This document shows positions 26,433 to 34,995 of a stretch of 58,589 nucleotides of DNA, piece by piece; position 1 is the first letter of the stretch; each line of letters opens with the position of its first letter. The stretch comes from Paludibacteraceae bacterium. GTDB taxonomy: Bacteria > Bacteroidota > Bacteroidia > Bacteroidales > Paludibacteraceae. The stretch covers positions 1 to 58,589 of the forward strand of contig JAQUTW010000009.1 in NCBI GenBank assembly GCA_028694215.1. The letters run 5' to 3'. The position numbers were made by a program, and so were the translations under genes. Below the pieces are notes generated by a model. The model did no database searches, was not told the origin of the DNA, and was given only the letters and a program-made list of their open reading frames with translations.

Positions 26433-27534
26433 CTATATTGATCAGGTACCGTGTTTAGGTATGCTTATCACATTTCTGATAGGGTTGGCATTTATGCCGC
26501 TGGTTATCAAAATAGCAAAAAAACATAATTTTGTAGTTAAACCGAATAAGCGGACTTCACATCAAGGAGATGTACCCAATGTTGGAGGTTTGGATATTTT
26601 TATTTCGTTTGTTATTTTCTTTTATGTTTTTGAATATTATCAAATACCCAATTTTTATTATTTGTTGATGGGGATTTGTGCAATCTTGCTTGTCGGTTTT
26701 ATCGACGATTTAATTGATCTAAAAGCATTCTGGAAATTGGTGGGAGAGATAGTTGCCGGTTGCTTTTTAATCTTTTTTGCAGATGTACGCATTACTAATA
26801 TGCATGGTATTTTTTCTATTTGGGAACTTTCTCCTGTTGTTAGCTATTTGATATCTTTTTTTGTTTATGTGGCCATTATTAATGCCCTTAATTTGATTGA
26901 TGGTGTTGATGGTTTGGCTTCAGGCATGGGAATTCTTTATGCTTGTTTTTTTGCGGTTTATTTCCATTTGACGGGAAGTTTATCTTTGTCTTTGCTGGCT
27001 TATGGATTGGTGGGCGCATTGATAGTCTTTTTCTTGTATAATGTTTTTGGTGGAACTCGACGGAAAATTTTTATGGGGGACTCTGGATCTTTGTTACTCG
27101 GATTTTTAATTTCTTATTTGGTATTTCAATTCTTGGAATTAAATGCGTATTGGTCATCAGATATACCCAATATATATCATATAAAAGCAGCTCCTGCAGT
27201 GGCGATATGTGTGTTGTTTGTCCCATTGTTTGATACTGTTCGGGTTGCTATTACACGTATAAAGAAAGGGACATCTCCTTTTAAACCTGATAAAAATCAC
27301 ATCCATCATTTGTTGCTTCGCACAGGGTTACGCCATAGACAAGTAACGGGAGTGTTAATGGGGGTTACATTGTGTTTTATTACACTTGGTATTCTATGTC
27401 GTAATTGGTCATCTGAATGGTTGATTTTGTTATCGTGTGCGATAGGTGTAGCTTTGATGTTTCTTTTATGGCATATTGTGGCGCAAAAAGATAAATTGAA
27501 ATCGAATAATGAGAACATATTATCGAATAAATAA
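26416..27534 (+). CDS. WecA-type undecaprenyl-phosphate sugar-1-phosphate transferase (PNPT)
   Basis: 372 residues with about eleven membrane segments. Motifs of the MraY/WecA/WbpL superfamily are all seen: GFIDDLIDLK (Mg2+-binding Asp pair), NALNLIDGVDGLASG, FMGDSGSLLLG and KPDKNHIHHLLL (HIHH). It transfers a HexNAc-1-phosphate, perhaps GlcNAc or a product of the neighbouring dehydratase, from UDP to undecaprenyl phosphate at the inner membrane, starting a repeat unit. It lies between the dehydratase and a dehydrogenase; a second, unrelated initiating enzyme occurs at 37414-38001. Confidence 0.9.
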   Translation: MQQLINYIDQVPCLGMLITFLIGLAFMPLVIKIAKKHNFVVKPNKRTSHQGDVPNVGGLDIFISFVIFFYVFEYYQIPNFYYLLMGICAILLVGFIDDLIDLKAFWKLVGEIVAGCFLIFFADVRITNMHGIFSIWELSPVVSYLISFFVYVAIINALNLIDGVDGLASGMGILYACFFAVYFHLTGSLSLSLLAYGLVGALIVFFLYNVFGGTRRKIFMGDSGSLLLGFLISYLVFQFLELNAYWSSDIPNIYHIKAAPAVAICVLFVPLFDTVRVAITRIKKGTSPFKPDKNHIHHLLLRTGLRHRQVTGVLMGVTLCFITLGILCRNWSSEWLILLSCAIGVALMFLLWHIVAQKDKLKSNNENILSNK

Positions 27535-27541
27535 CTGATAA

Positions 27542-28810
27542 ATGGAAACAAAACGTAAAATTGCTGTTGTTGGTTTAGGATATGTAGGCTTACCGCTTGC
27601 TCGTCTTTTTTCGACGAAATATAAAACCATCGGATTCGATATGAATCAAAAACGTGTTGATGCTCTGATGTCGGGACAAGATGCGACACTTGAAGTATCT
27701 GATGAATTATTGCAACAAGCTATAGCCAATGGCTTTAAATGTACAACCAATTTAGATGATATTCGAGATTGTAATTTTTATGTAGTGGCCGTTCCAACTC
27801 CTGTTGATGAAAATAACCGACCGGATTTGACACCGTTGATTGGTGCCAGCGAAACAGTTGGAAAAGTTATATCAAAAGGTGATATTGTAGTGTATGAGTC
27901 AACAGTTTATCCGGGTGTAACAGAAGAAGAATGTTTGCCGGTTGTCGAAAAAGTTTCCGGCTTGAAGTTCAATGTTGATTTTTTTGCAGGTTACTCTCCT
28001 GAACGTATTAATCCGGGTGATAAACTTCATACGGTTGAGAAAATCAAAAAAGTAACTTCCGGCTCTACGCCTGAGATTGCCGACATTGTTGACGGCATTT
28101 ATAACTCAGTTCTTGTAAATGGTACTCATAAAGCGCCTTCGATAAAGGTTGCTGAAGCATCGAAAATAATTGAAAATTCACAGCGCGATGTCAATATTGC
28201 TTTTATGAATGAATTGGCCAAAATATTTAATGCAATGGGTATTGACACGAACGATGTGATTGAAGCGGCTTCATCGAAGTGGAATTTTATCAAATTGAGT
28301 CCGGGCTTGGTTGGAGGGCACTGTATCAGCGTTGATCCGTATTATCTTATACAAAAGGCACAGGTTTATGGCGTTTTGCCACGGGTAATGTCTAATGCAC
28401 GTCGTTTGAATGATGGAATGGGGGCGTATGTGGCCAATCAAACTGTAAAGTGTATGAATAAAGCGGGTAAAATCGTTAAAGATGCAAATATTTTAATTCT
28501 TGGTATTACATTCAAAGAGAATTGCCCGGATATTCGTAATACGAAGGTGGTTGATATTTATCATACACTGCAGGAATATACGAATAATATAACGGTATTT
28601 GACCCATGGGCAAATGTAGAAGCCGTTAAACGCGAATATCAGATTGATGTTGTAAATACATTGCCTGAAAAAAAATATGAAGCAGTTATTTTGGCAGTTG
28701 CACATGACAAATTTAAGGATTTGAATCTTGCACGATACAAAGATAATGGGGCTGTTATTTTTGATGTCAAGAATTTTGTAGATAGAAAATTAGTGGATGG
28801 ACGATTGTAA
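27542..28810 (+). CDS. UDP-HexNAc 6-dehydrogenase (WbpA/WbpO/TviB/WecC type)
   Basis: 422 residues with the three-domain nucleotide-sugar dehydrogenase plan: NAD Rossmann motif VVGLGYVGLPLA (9-20), VVAVPTPVDE, catalytic GGHCISVDPYYL with Cys261, and C-terminal UDP-binding domain (ILGITFKENCPDIRNTK). The GGHCISVDPYYL form is that of UDP-HexNAc dehydrogenases (TviB, WbpO, WbpA, WecC) rather than of UDP-glucose dehydrogenase. The product should be UDP-GlcNAcA, GalNAcA or ManNAcA. It could be the first step (WbpA) of the Wbp route completed by genes at 45-48 kb, or act with WecB. Confidence 0.88.
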   Translation: METKRKIAVVGLGYVGLPLARLFSTKYKTIGFDMNQKRVDALMSGQDATLEVSDELLQQAIANGFKCTTNLDDIRDCNFYVVAVPTPVDENNRPDLTPLIGASETVGKVISKGDIVVYESTVYPGVTEEECLPVVEKVSGLKFNVDFFAGYSPERINPGDKLHTVEKIKKVTSGSTPEIADIVDGIYNSVLVNGTHKAPSIKVAEASKIIENSQRDVNIAFMNELAKIFNAMGIDTNDVIEAASSKWNFIKLSPGLVGGHCISVDPYYLIQKAQVYGVLPRVMSNARRLNDGMGAYVANQTVKCMNKAGKIVKDANILILGITFKENCPDIRNTKVVDIYHTLQEYTNNITVFDPWANVEAVKREYQIDVVNTLPEKKYEAVILAVAHDKFKDLNLARYKDNGAVIFDVKNFVDRKLVDGRL

Positions 28811-28899
28811 AATAGCGAGAAGAAAAACGTTTGACAGAAATATTAGGGGGATTCATGCACATATATTTCAAATAATGTGTTGTTATAAGGCAGTTTAAT

Positions 28900-28923
28900 G
28901 GCAGAGAAGATTTTTCTATTGCC
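28900..28923 (+). repeat. Imperfect hairpin in the gap before the flippase gene
   Basis: GGCA-G-AGAA and TTCT-AT-TGCC can pair around a short T-rich loop within the 141 nt gap between the dehydrogenase and flippase genes. There is no clear promoter and no long T tail, so it may be a processing site or weak attenuator. Confidence 0.3.
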
Positions 28924-28951
28924 CTTTGGCTTTAATTGAGTATAAAGTAAA

Positions 28952-30211
28952 GTGATAACAGATAAAATACATAACAATAAGCCTTTAGTGGAAAGTATAT
29001 TTTCATTGTCGGTACTTAATGGGCTTACGGTTTTATTACCGTTGGTTACATTGCCGTATATTTTAAGGGTTGTTGGAGCGGCTAATTATGGCATTTATTC
29101 CTATGTTTATGTTTTAATACAGTATCTGCTGCTATTGAATGCGTATGGTTTTAATTTTTCTGCTACGAAGCAAATAGCCCAGCATCGTGATGAACTTGAT
29201 GTTGTTAATAAAATTTATAATGCAGTTATTGCGTGCCGACTAATCTTGTTTGTAGTGGGCGTTGTTTTTTTTATGGCATTATCCCCATGGTTGCTTGAGA
29301 CGCCAACTCAAAAATTGATGTTTGTAATGGGTTTGGGCGTTGTACTTGGGGAAACTTTTAATCCGATTTGGCTGTTTCAGGGAATGGAGAAGATGCGTTA
29401 TTTGACTATTGTGAATGTGTTTTCAAAATTAATATTTACAATTTTGATATTTGTATTGATACGTACCGCCGATGATTATATTTATATTATCTTGTTCAAT
29501 AGTTGTGGATTTTTGTTAGCTGGTGTATTGAGTTTGATTATAGCACGTAAGCAATTTCATATCTCTTTTGCTTTGCCGACTTGGGCGGATATTAAATTTC
29601 AGTTCAAAGATGGGTTGCCTTTGTTTGGTTCTACAGTTGGAATCAATTTATATAGTAATGCCAATGTGTTTATTTTGAAATTTTTTGTAGGTGATGCGGC
29701 TTTAGGGGTATATTCGGCTGCCGAGAAGGTAATGAAGGGGTTACAGATGCTTACCTCACCTATTTCGCAGGCTTTATTTCCTCATCTTGGACATGATTTT
29801 AAGGATAAACCGTTGCTTGAGAATTTGAATAGATTAAAAAAAGTTTCTTGGATTTATGCTGCTATAGTTGCATTTATGGCTATTTGTGGTTTTTGTTTTG
29901 CTGATGTGTTGGTTACGGTTATATGTGGAAAAGAATTTATTGATGCTGTGGCTATTGTACGGATTATGAGTATTGTGGTACTGGTAGGTGGCATGAATTA
30001 TCTATTGGGAGTAGTCGGATTGATAAATTTAAATTGTCAAACCTATTTTTTGCGGGCAGTTTTAATTGCCGGTGTTGCAAGCATTTCCTTTTTATTGCTG
30101 ACAGCACATTCTATGGGTATTCAGGCAGGAGCGTGGGCAATGTCAATATCGGAATGCGTATTGTTTACGCTTGTAATGATTAAATTATTGAAGTTAAAGA
30201 AATCGAAGTAA
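28952..30211 (+). CDS. Wzx-type polysaccharide flippase
   Basis: 419 residues, about twelve hydrophobic helices, MATE/MOP-like flippase family (RfbX). Family-like segments: LPLVTLPYILRVVGAANYGIYSY near the N-terminus, and FKDGLPLFGSTVGINLYSNANVFILK in the middle, followed by YSAAEKVMKGLQMLTSPISQALFP. It should flip undecaprenyl-linked repeat units to the periplasmic face. The start is a GTG at 28952, the only reasonable start I see. The stop overlaps the following ATG by one base (TAATG). Confidence 0.87.
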   Translation: MITDKIHNNKPLVESIFSLSVLNGLTVLLPLVTLPYILRVVGAANYGIYSYVYVLIQYLLLLNAYGFNFSATKQIAQHRDELDVVNKIYNAVIACRLILFVVGVVFFMALSPWLLETPTQKLMFVMGLGVVLGETFNPIWLFQGMEKMRYLTIVNVFSKLIFTILIFVLIRTADDYIYIILFNSCGFLLAGVLSLIIARKQFHISFALPTWADIKFQFKDGLPLFGSTVGINLYSNANVFILKFFVGDAALGVYSAAEKVMKGLQMLTSPISQALFPHLGHDFKDKPLLENLNRLKKVSWIYAAIVAFMAICGFCFADVLVTVICGKEFIDAVAIVRIMSIVVLVGGMNYLLGVVGLINLNCQTYFLRAVLIAGVASISFLLLTAHSMGIQAGAWAMSISECVLFTLVMIKLLKLKKSK

Positions 30212-31494
30212 TGGATGTAAATAATCTATATTTACTAATTAATGTGTTGCTGTATTTGACTGCATTTATTATTTACCAAATAAAGCAGCAATATTTTAGT
30301 GTTGGGTCTATGTTTTTGCTGTTTTATCTATCTGTTGCTTTAGTTGGTTGGCATGTTTTTAATTCCCCGGAAAGTCAAGGTATGTATCTTGATTTTAAAC
30401 TATTTCCATTCGTTTATTTATGTGTGATGCTATTGTTAACCACGTGGCCAATATTAAAATTTGATGATCGACAGACTGTTGTGCAGCGACCTACAAATAA
30501 AGTATTTGTGTTTTTATGTTCTATTACTATTATAGTGTCAGTCTTACAAATTTATACGGTATTTTCCACTTTTAATGAAGGGTTGATTGCAATGTTGGCT
30601 GATACGGATCAAGGTGCAGAACTATATCGTGAGTCCATGAAAAATAATGAGGATTCGGGAGTTGGAATAAGTAATATTGCATCTATTATTAATGGTGCGT
30701 TTTCTAATTTGTCTGTGTTATTTTTGTTTTATAGTTTTACCTTGCCTAAAAGAAATAAATATTTAATTACTGGCTTAATTATTGCTGTCGTAATTAATGT
30801 GATGGGAGGAGTTTCAAGTGGACAGCGTACAGATGTGGTGCTTAAGTGTCTTACTATTTTATTTACGTATTTTTTAATGCGTAATTTTATGCATAGTACT
30901 GTTAGAAAATATGTACGGATGGCTATGGTGGTAATTCTTATATGTATTGCCGTTCCGGTATTATTAATTACTATTGGGCGTTTTAGTAGTACAAATAAGG
31001 TTGATGACCATACATTTTATTCGCTTGAATGGTATTATGGCCAATCATTTTTGTTTTTTAATAATTATGGTTTAGATGCAGACGGAATTAGGTATGGCGA
31101 TCGTACGGCAAATCTTTTTAAACAGATAATATGGGATGATACGCCTCATAACTATATGGAACGACGTGATAAATATCCACATTTGAAAATTGATGATTAT
31201 TATTTTTATACTTTTATTGGAGATTTTACAATTGATTATGGACCTATCGTTGGTACACTAATTTTAGTTTTTTTTTCTTTTTGGTTTGTGTGGGGAACAC
31301 GAGAAAGGGAAGGAGAATTGTTGTTTCATCAGCTTATCTTGCTGTTTTTTGTTGTGTGTGTCTGTGCTCAAGGGACAACTTATTTGTTCTCTTTTTCTGA
31401 TGTTAGTGGAGGAATTAATTTAATTACGTTTTTGTTGACGTATTGCTATTTTAAATTAGATTATTTGGTTCAAAATAAATTGATAACTTTTTAA
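30211..31494 (+). CDS. Wzy-type O-antigen polymerase
   Basis: 427 residues with about ten to twelve membrane segments and a large periplasmic loop (about 255-345, with SSTNKVDDHTFYSLEWYYGQ). The order after a Wzx flippase and the oligosaccharide-repeat polymerase look (VSSGQRTDVVLK) support Wzy, which links lipid-carried repeat units in the periplasm. Wzy proteins are poorly conserved, so assignment rests on topology and context. AT-rich even against its neighbours, as often seen for wzy. Confidence 0.75.
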   Translation: MDVNNLYLLINVLLYLTAFIIYQIKQQYFSVGSMFLLFYLSVALVGWHVFNSPESQGMYLDFKLFPFVYLCVMLLLTTWPILKFDDRQTVVQRPTNKVFVFLCSITIIVSVLQIYTVFSTFNEGLIAMLADTDQGAELYRESMKNNEDSGVGISNIASIINGAFSNLSVLFLFYSFTLPKRNKYLITGLIIAVVINVMGGVSSGQRTDVVLKCLTILFTYFLMRNFMHSTVRKYVRMAMVVILICIAVPVLLITIGRFSSTNKVDDHTFYSLEWYYGQSFLFFNNYGLDADGIRYGDRTANLFKQIIWDDTPHNYMERRDKYPHLKIDDYYFYTFIGDFTIDYGPIVGTLILVFFSFWFVWGTREREGELLFHQLILLFFVVCVCAQGTTYLFSFSDVSGGINLITFLLTYCYFKLDYLVQNKLITF

Positions 31495-31496
31495 AT

Positions 31497-32648
31497 ATGG
31501 CACGTGTCATAGCTTTTTATTTACCTCAATTTCATCCTATTCCTGAAAATGATGCGTGGTGGGGAAAAGGTTTTACGGAATGGACAAATGTAGGGCGAGC
31601 AAAACCACTTTTCAGGGGACATTATCAACCGCGCGTGCCTGCCGATTTGGGCTATTATGATTTGAGAATGCCGGAAGTGCGTCAAGCACAGGCGGAACTT
31701 GCTCAGAAAGCAGGAATAGAGGCTTTTTGTTATTATCATTATTGGTTTGGTAATGGAAAACGATTACTTGAACGACCATTTAATGAGGTATTAGCTTCCG
31801 GTAAACCGGATTTCCCGTTTTGCTTGTGTTGGGCAAATCATACATGGTCGAATAAGACATGGGAAAAATCCTCTGCTTTTGCTGAAGATCATGTGCTGGT
31901 AGAACAACGTTATTTTGGAGAGAAAGATTATATGGAACATTTTTATGCCGTTTTGCCGGCTTTTAAAGACAAACGTTATTTACAGATTGACGGGAAGCCC
32001 ATTTTTGTAATTTATGATCCTATTAATTTTGGAGATGTTACTAATTTTATAGAACTTTGGCGGAAGTTAGCTGTTGAAAATGGTTTGTCAGGCATTTATT
32101 TTATCGGTATGACAGCTTCTACACTAACCTTTTCGTTACTGCCACAAGAACAGCGTAAAACAGTTTTGCCAAATCTGCAAAGTAGTGCAGAAATTTATAA
32201 CTATGTCTTAAATCTTGGATTTGATGCAGTTAATTCTTTTGGCAAGCGACGTGGAGAAATGCTCGGTTCGGGCAAATATATCGATTTAATAAAAACTGTT
32301 TTACGTCGCGTTGGCTTGAAAATAGGAGCAGATAAATATGATTATGCTAAAACGGTTCGTAATTATTTTGTTCCGGAAGATACGTGGGAGAATGTTTTTC
32401 CGACTATTTTGCCGCAATGGGACAGAACAGCGCGTGTGGGGAATGCAGATGGCGTGTATATCAACAGTACTCCTGAAAAATTTGGAGAACATGCAAAGCA
32501 GGCACTTGATATAGTGAAAAATAAGCAACCCGAACATCAAGTGATATTTTTGAAATCGTGGAATGAATGGGCGGAAGGTAATTATATGGAGCCGGATTTG
32601 AAGTATGGGAATGGTTATATTGAGGCGTTAAATAAAGTAATAGGATAA
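31497..32648 (+). CDS. WbsX-like protein (GH99-like domain)
   Basis: 383 residues matching the WbsX family found in O-antigen and capsule loci: VIAFYLPQFHPIPENDAWWG, GFTEWTNVGRAKPLF, GIEAFCYYHYWF, LCWANHTWS, IFLKSWNEWAEGNYMEPD. The fold is like glycoside hydrolase family 99 (endo-mannanase) and it is often labelled glycosyltransferase WbsX. No signal peptide, so it acts in the cytoplasm, probably on the repeat unit. It starts 2 nt after the wzy stop. Whether it builds, trims or modifies the glycan is not known. Confidence 0.85.
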   Translation: MARVIAFYLPQFHPIPENDAWWGKGFTEWTNVGRAKPLFRGHYQPRVPADLGYYDLRMPEVRQAQAELAQKAGIEAFCYYHYWFGNGKRLLERPFNEVLASGKPDFPFCLCWANHTWSNKTWEKSSAFAEDHVLVEQRYFGEKDYMEHFYAVLPAFKDKRYLQIDGKPIFVIYDPINFGDVTNFIELWRKLAVENGLSGIYFIGMTASTLTFSLLPQEQRKTVLPNLQSSAEIYNYVLNLGFDAVNSFGKRRGEMLGSGKYIDLIKTVLRRVGLKIGADKYDYAKTVRNYFVPEDTWENVFPTILPQWDRTARVGNADGVYINSTPEKFGEHAKQALDIVKNKQPEHQVIFLKSWNEWAEGNYMEPDLKYGNGYIEALNKVIG

Positions 32649-32657
32649 TTATAAGAA

Positions 32658-33764
32658 ATGGCTATGCATACAATTTGTTTTATTTTAAGTTCCATCCATG
32701 GTGTACATGGTGTTAGGCGAATAGAAGAATTTGTATCGCAAGGTTATGACGTTAAGGTATTTGGATTTGATAGAGGGAAAAACTCTCAAACGAAATATGC
32801 CGGTTTTGAAATTGAAATTATAGGATCGTTTGACGATACGTTGCCATATATCAAACGTTTGCCATTGTTGCGAAAGGGGATATTAGAGGCTCGCGCTAAG
32901 GTTGATGAACAGGGAACTGTGTGGTATTATTTGGGATTGGATATCGCGTTTTTGTCGAAAATTCTTAATCGTGGTTGCCCGTATATTTACGAAGAAGCGG
33001 ATTTAACTTATACGTATTTTCGTTTTACATTATTGAAATCTGTGTTTAAATGCATTGATAAATATGTGATTCGTAAATCGCTACAAACGGTGTTAACATC
33101 TGATGGATTTGTACAATTTTTATTTAATAATGGAAAACCGGACAATGTGTTTATTATTACCAATAGGATGAATAGTAATGTTCTATCTATATTATTAGAG
33201 CAGAAGGTTCCATTAGATATGCAACATTTGAAGTTCGGCTTTGTTGGGTCTGTACGGTTTGATTCTATTTATCAGTTTGTAAAAACGATTGTGCAAAAAT
33301 TTCCTCAACATCAGGTGCTTATTTATGGTACTATTGATGATAAATATAGTGAAAGATATAATGCTTTGACAAAATATAAGAATTTTACTTTTTTAGGACG
33401 TTTTTCTAATCCGATTGATTTGCCCAAAATATATGCTTCGTTGGATTTGGTGATTTCGACGTATGATGTGTGTTATGATAATGTAAAATATGCGGAGCCA
33501 AATAAATTGTATGAAGCAGTTTATTTTGAAACTCCCATTATTGCTACGAAAGGTACTTTTTTGGCTTCGGAAGTAGAAGAGTTGGGCGTTGGTTATAGTG
33601 TAGAAGCAATGAATGAAGATGCTGTTACTCGATTTGTGTCCGATTTAACAGAAACATCATTGCAACAGAAAATAGATAATTGCCACAAAATAGATAAAAG
33701 CCTGTGTATTAATGAAAATCAGTCGTTTTTTAATATTTTGCGCAAAAAGATGGAACATTTATGA
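32658..33764 (+). CDS. Glycosyltransferase, GT-B fold
   Basis: 368 residues. The N-terminal half is divergent (FILSSIHGVHGVRRIEEFVSQG), while the C-terminal half has GT4-like features: FGFVGSVRFDSIYQFV, ITFLGRFSNPIDLPKIYASLDLVIS-like strand order and the donor-site motif AEPNKLYEAVYFETPIIA (E-x7-E region). It should add one sugar to the lipid-linked repeat unit. Specificity cannot be read. A second ATG is two codons downstream. It overlaps wecB by 4 nt (ATGA). Confidence 0.75.
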   Translation: MAMHTICFILSSIHGVHGVRRIEEFVSQGYDVKVFGFDRGKNSQTKYAGFEIEIIGSFDDTLPYIKRLPLLRKGILEARAKVDEQGTVWYYLGLDIAFLSKILNRGCPYIYEEADLTYTYFRFTLLKSVFKCIDKYVIRKSLQTVLTSDGFVQFLFNNGKPDNVFIITNRMNSNVLSILLEQKVPLDMQHLKFGFVGSVRFDSIYQFVKTIVQKFPQHQVLIYGTIDDKYSERYNALTKYKNFTFLGRFSNPIDLPKIYASLDLVISTYDVCYDNVKYAEPNKLYEAVYFETPIIATKGTFLASEVEELGVGYSVEAMNEDAVTRFVSDLTETSLQQKIDNCHKIDKSLCINENQSFFNILRKKMEHL

Positions 33765-34912
33765 AAAAAATAATGTTGGTTTTTGGAACGCGACCGGAGG
33801 CAATAAAAATGGCTCCTTTGGTTAAGGAGTTTCAGAAATATTCGAGTCAATTTAAGACAATAGTATGTGTAACAGGTCAGCATCGTGAGATGTTGGATCA
33901 AGTACTGCATATTTTTGAAATTGTTCCTGATTATGATTTGAATATAATGAAGCAAGGACAAGACTTGTATGATGTAACATCGCGTGTGTTGTTGGGGATG
34001 CGTGATGTGTTATTACAAGTACAGCCCGATATTGTATTTGTTCATGGTGACACTACCACTTCTATGGCTGCGGCTATGGCTTCTTTTTATTGCCAAATTC
34101 CGGTAGCTCATGTGGAAGCCGGATTACGTACACATAATATTTATAGCCCGTGGCCGGAAGAAATGAATCGTCAGATAACGGGACTATTGGCTACTTATCA
34201 TTTTGCGCCAACAGCATTAAGTCGGAAAAATTTATTAGAAGAAGGCGTAAAAGAAGAACATATTGTTGTTACCGGCAATACAGTTATTGATGCGTTGTAT
34301 ATGGTTGTAGAAAAAATTCAACAACACAGTGCATTAAATGTGGAGTTGAAACGTACATTGAGAATTGCAGGATATGATGTGGAACGTCTTATTCCTGGGA
34401 AAAAGTTAGTGTTAATTACCGGACATCGTCGTGAGAATTTTGGTGACGGTTTTATTAATATGTGTCGTGCCATCAAAGAGTTAACTATAAAATACCCCAA
34501 TGTGGATTTTGTTTATCCGATGCACTTAAATCCGAATGTGCGTCAGCCTATTCATAAGGTTTTTGGTACGGATCTATCACTGTTAGATAATATGTTTTTT
34601 ATCGAACCGCTTGAGTATTTGAGTTTTGTTTATTTGATGGATAAGAGTACGATAGTGTTGACGGATAGTGGCGGTATTCAGGAGGAAGCTCCTGGATTGG
34701 GGAAACCTGTATTGGTTATGCGTGATACTACGGAACGTCCGGAGGCTTTGGAAGCCGGTACGGTGAAATTAGTAGGAACAGATTGTCAAAAAATTCAGAC
34801 AGAAGTTTCCAAATTACTTGACGATGAGATTTATTATGACACGATGAGTAAGGCTGTTAATCCATATGGTAACGGGAAAGCATGTAGTCGGATTGTATGT
34901 CATTTTGAATAA
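33761..34912 (+). CDS. wecB: UDP-N-acetylglucosamine 2-epimerase (WecB type)
   Basis: 383 residues, non-hydrolysing epimerase. Motifs: FGTRPEAIKMAP, VHGDTTTSMA, HVEAGLRTHNIYSPWPEEMNRQ-like region, VVTGNTVIDAL, ITGHRRENFG and DSGGIQEEAPGLGKPVLVMRDTTERPE. It interconverts UDP-GlcNAc and UDP-ManNAc. With the dehydrogenase at 27542-28810 it could yield UDP-ManNAcA. It is followed after an 83 nt gap by a GT4 enzyme whose near twin at 44136-45353 stands beside the WbpI-type epimerase. Confidence 0.92.
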   Translation: MKKIMLVFGTRPEAIKMAPLVKEFQKYSSQFKTIVCVTGQHREMLDQVLHIFEIVPDYDLNIMKQGQDLYDVTSRVLLGMRDVLLQVQPDIVFVHGDTTTSMAAAMASFYCQIPVAHVEAGLRTHNIYSPWPEEMNRQITGLLATYHFAPTALSRKNLLEEGVKEEHIVVTGNTVIDALYMVVEKIQQHSALNVELKRTLRIAGYDVERLIPGKKLVLITGHRRENFGDGFINMCRAIKELTIKYPNVDFVYPMHLNPNVRQPIHKVFGTDLSLLDNMFFIEPLEYLSFVYLMDKSTIVLTDSGGIQEEAPGLGKPVLVMRDTTERPEALEAGTVKLVGTDCQKIQTEVSKLLDDEIYYDTMSKAVNPYGNGKACSRIVCHFE

Positions 34913-34936
34913 AATTGCGTGTTAGAATGTATTATG

Positions 34937-34961
34937 TTATCAACCTACTATGAGTTGATAA
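34937..34961 (+). repeat. Perfect inverted repeat between wecB and the GT4 gene
   Basis: TTATCAAC (34937-34944) and GTTGATAA (34954-34961) are perfect 8 bp inverted copies around a 9 nt loop. It lies in one of the few gaps of the locus (34913-34995), is not followed by a T run, and no TAnnTTTG box is nearby. It may be an mRNA processing or regulatory hairpin. Confidence 0.5.
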
Positions 34962-34995
34962 ATTTAAGTGAATATAAAATCAACAGATATCAGCA

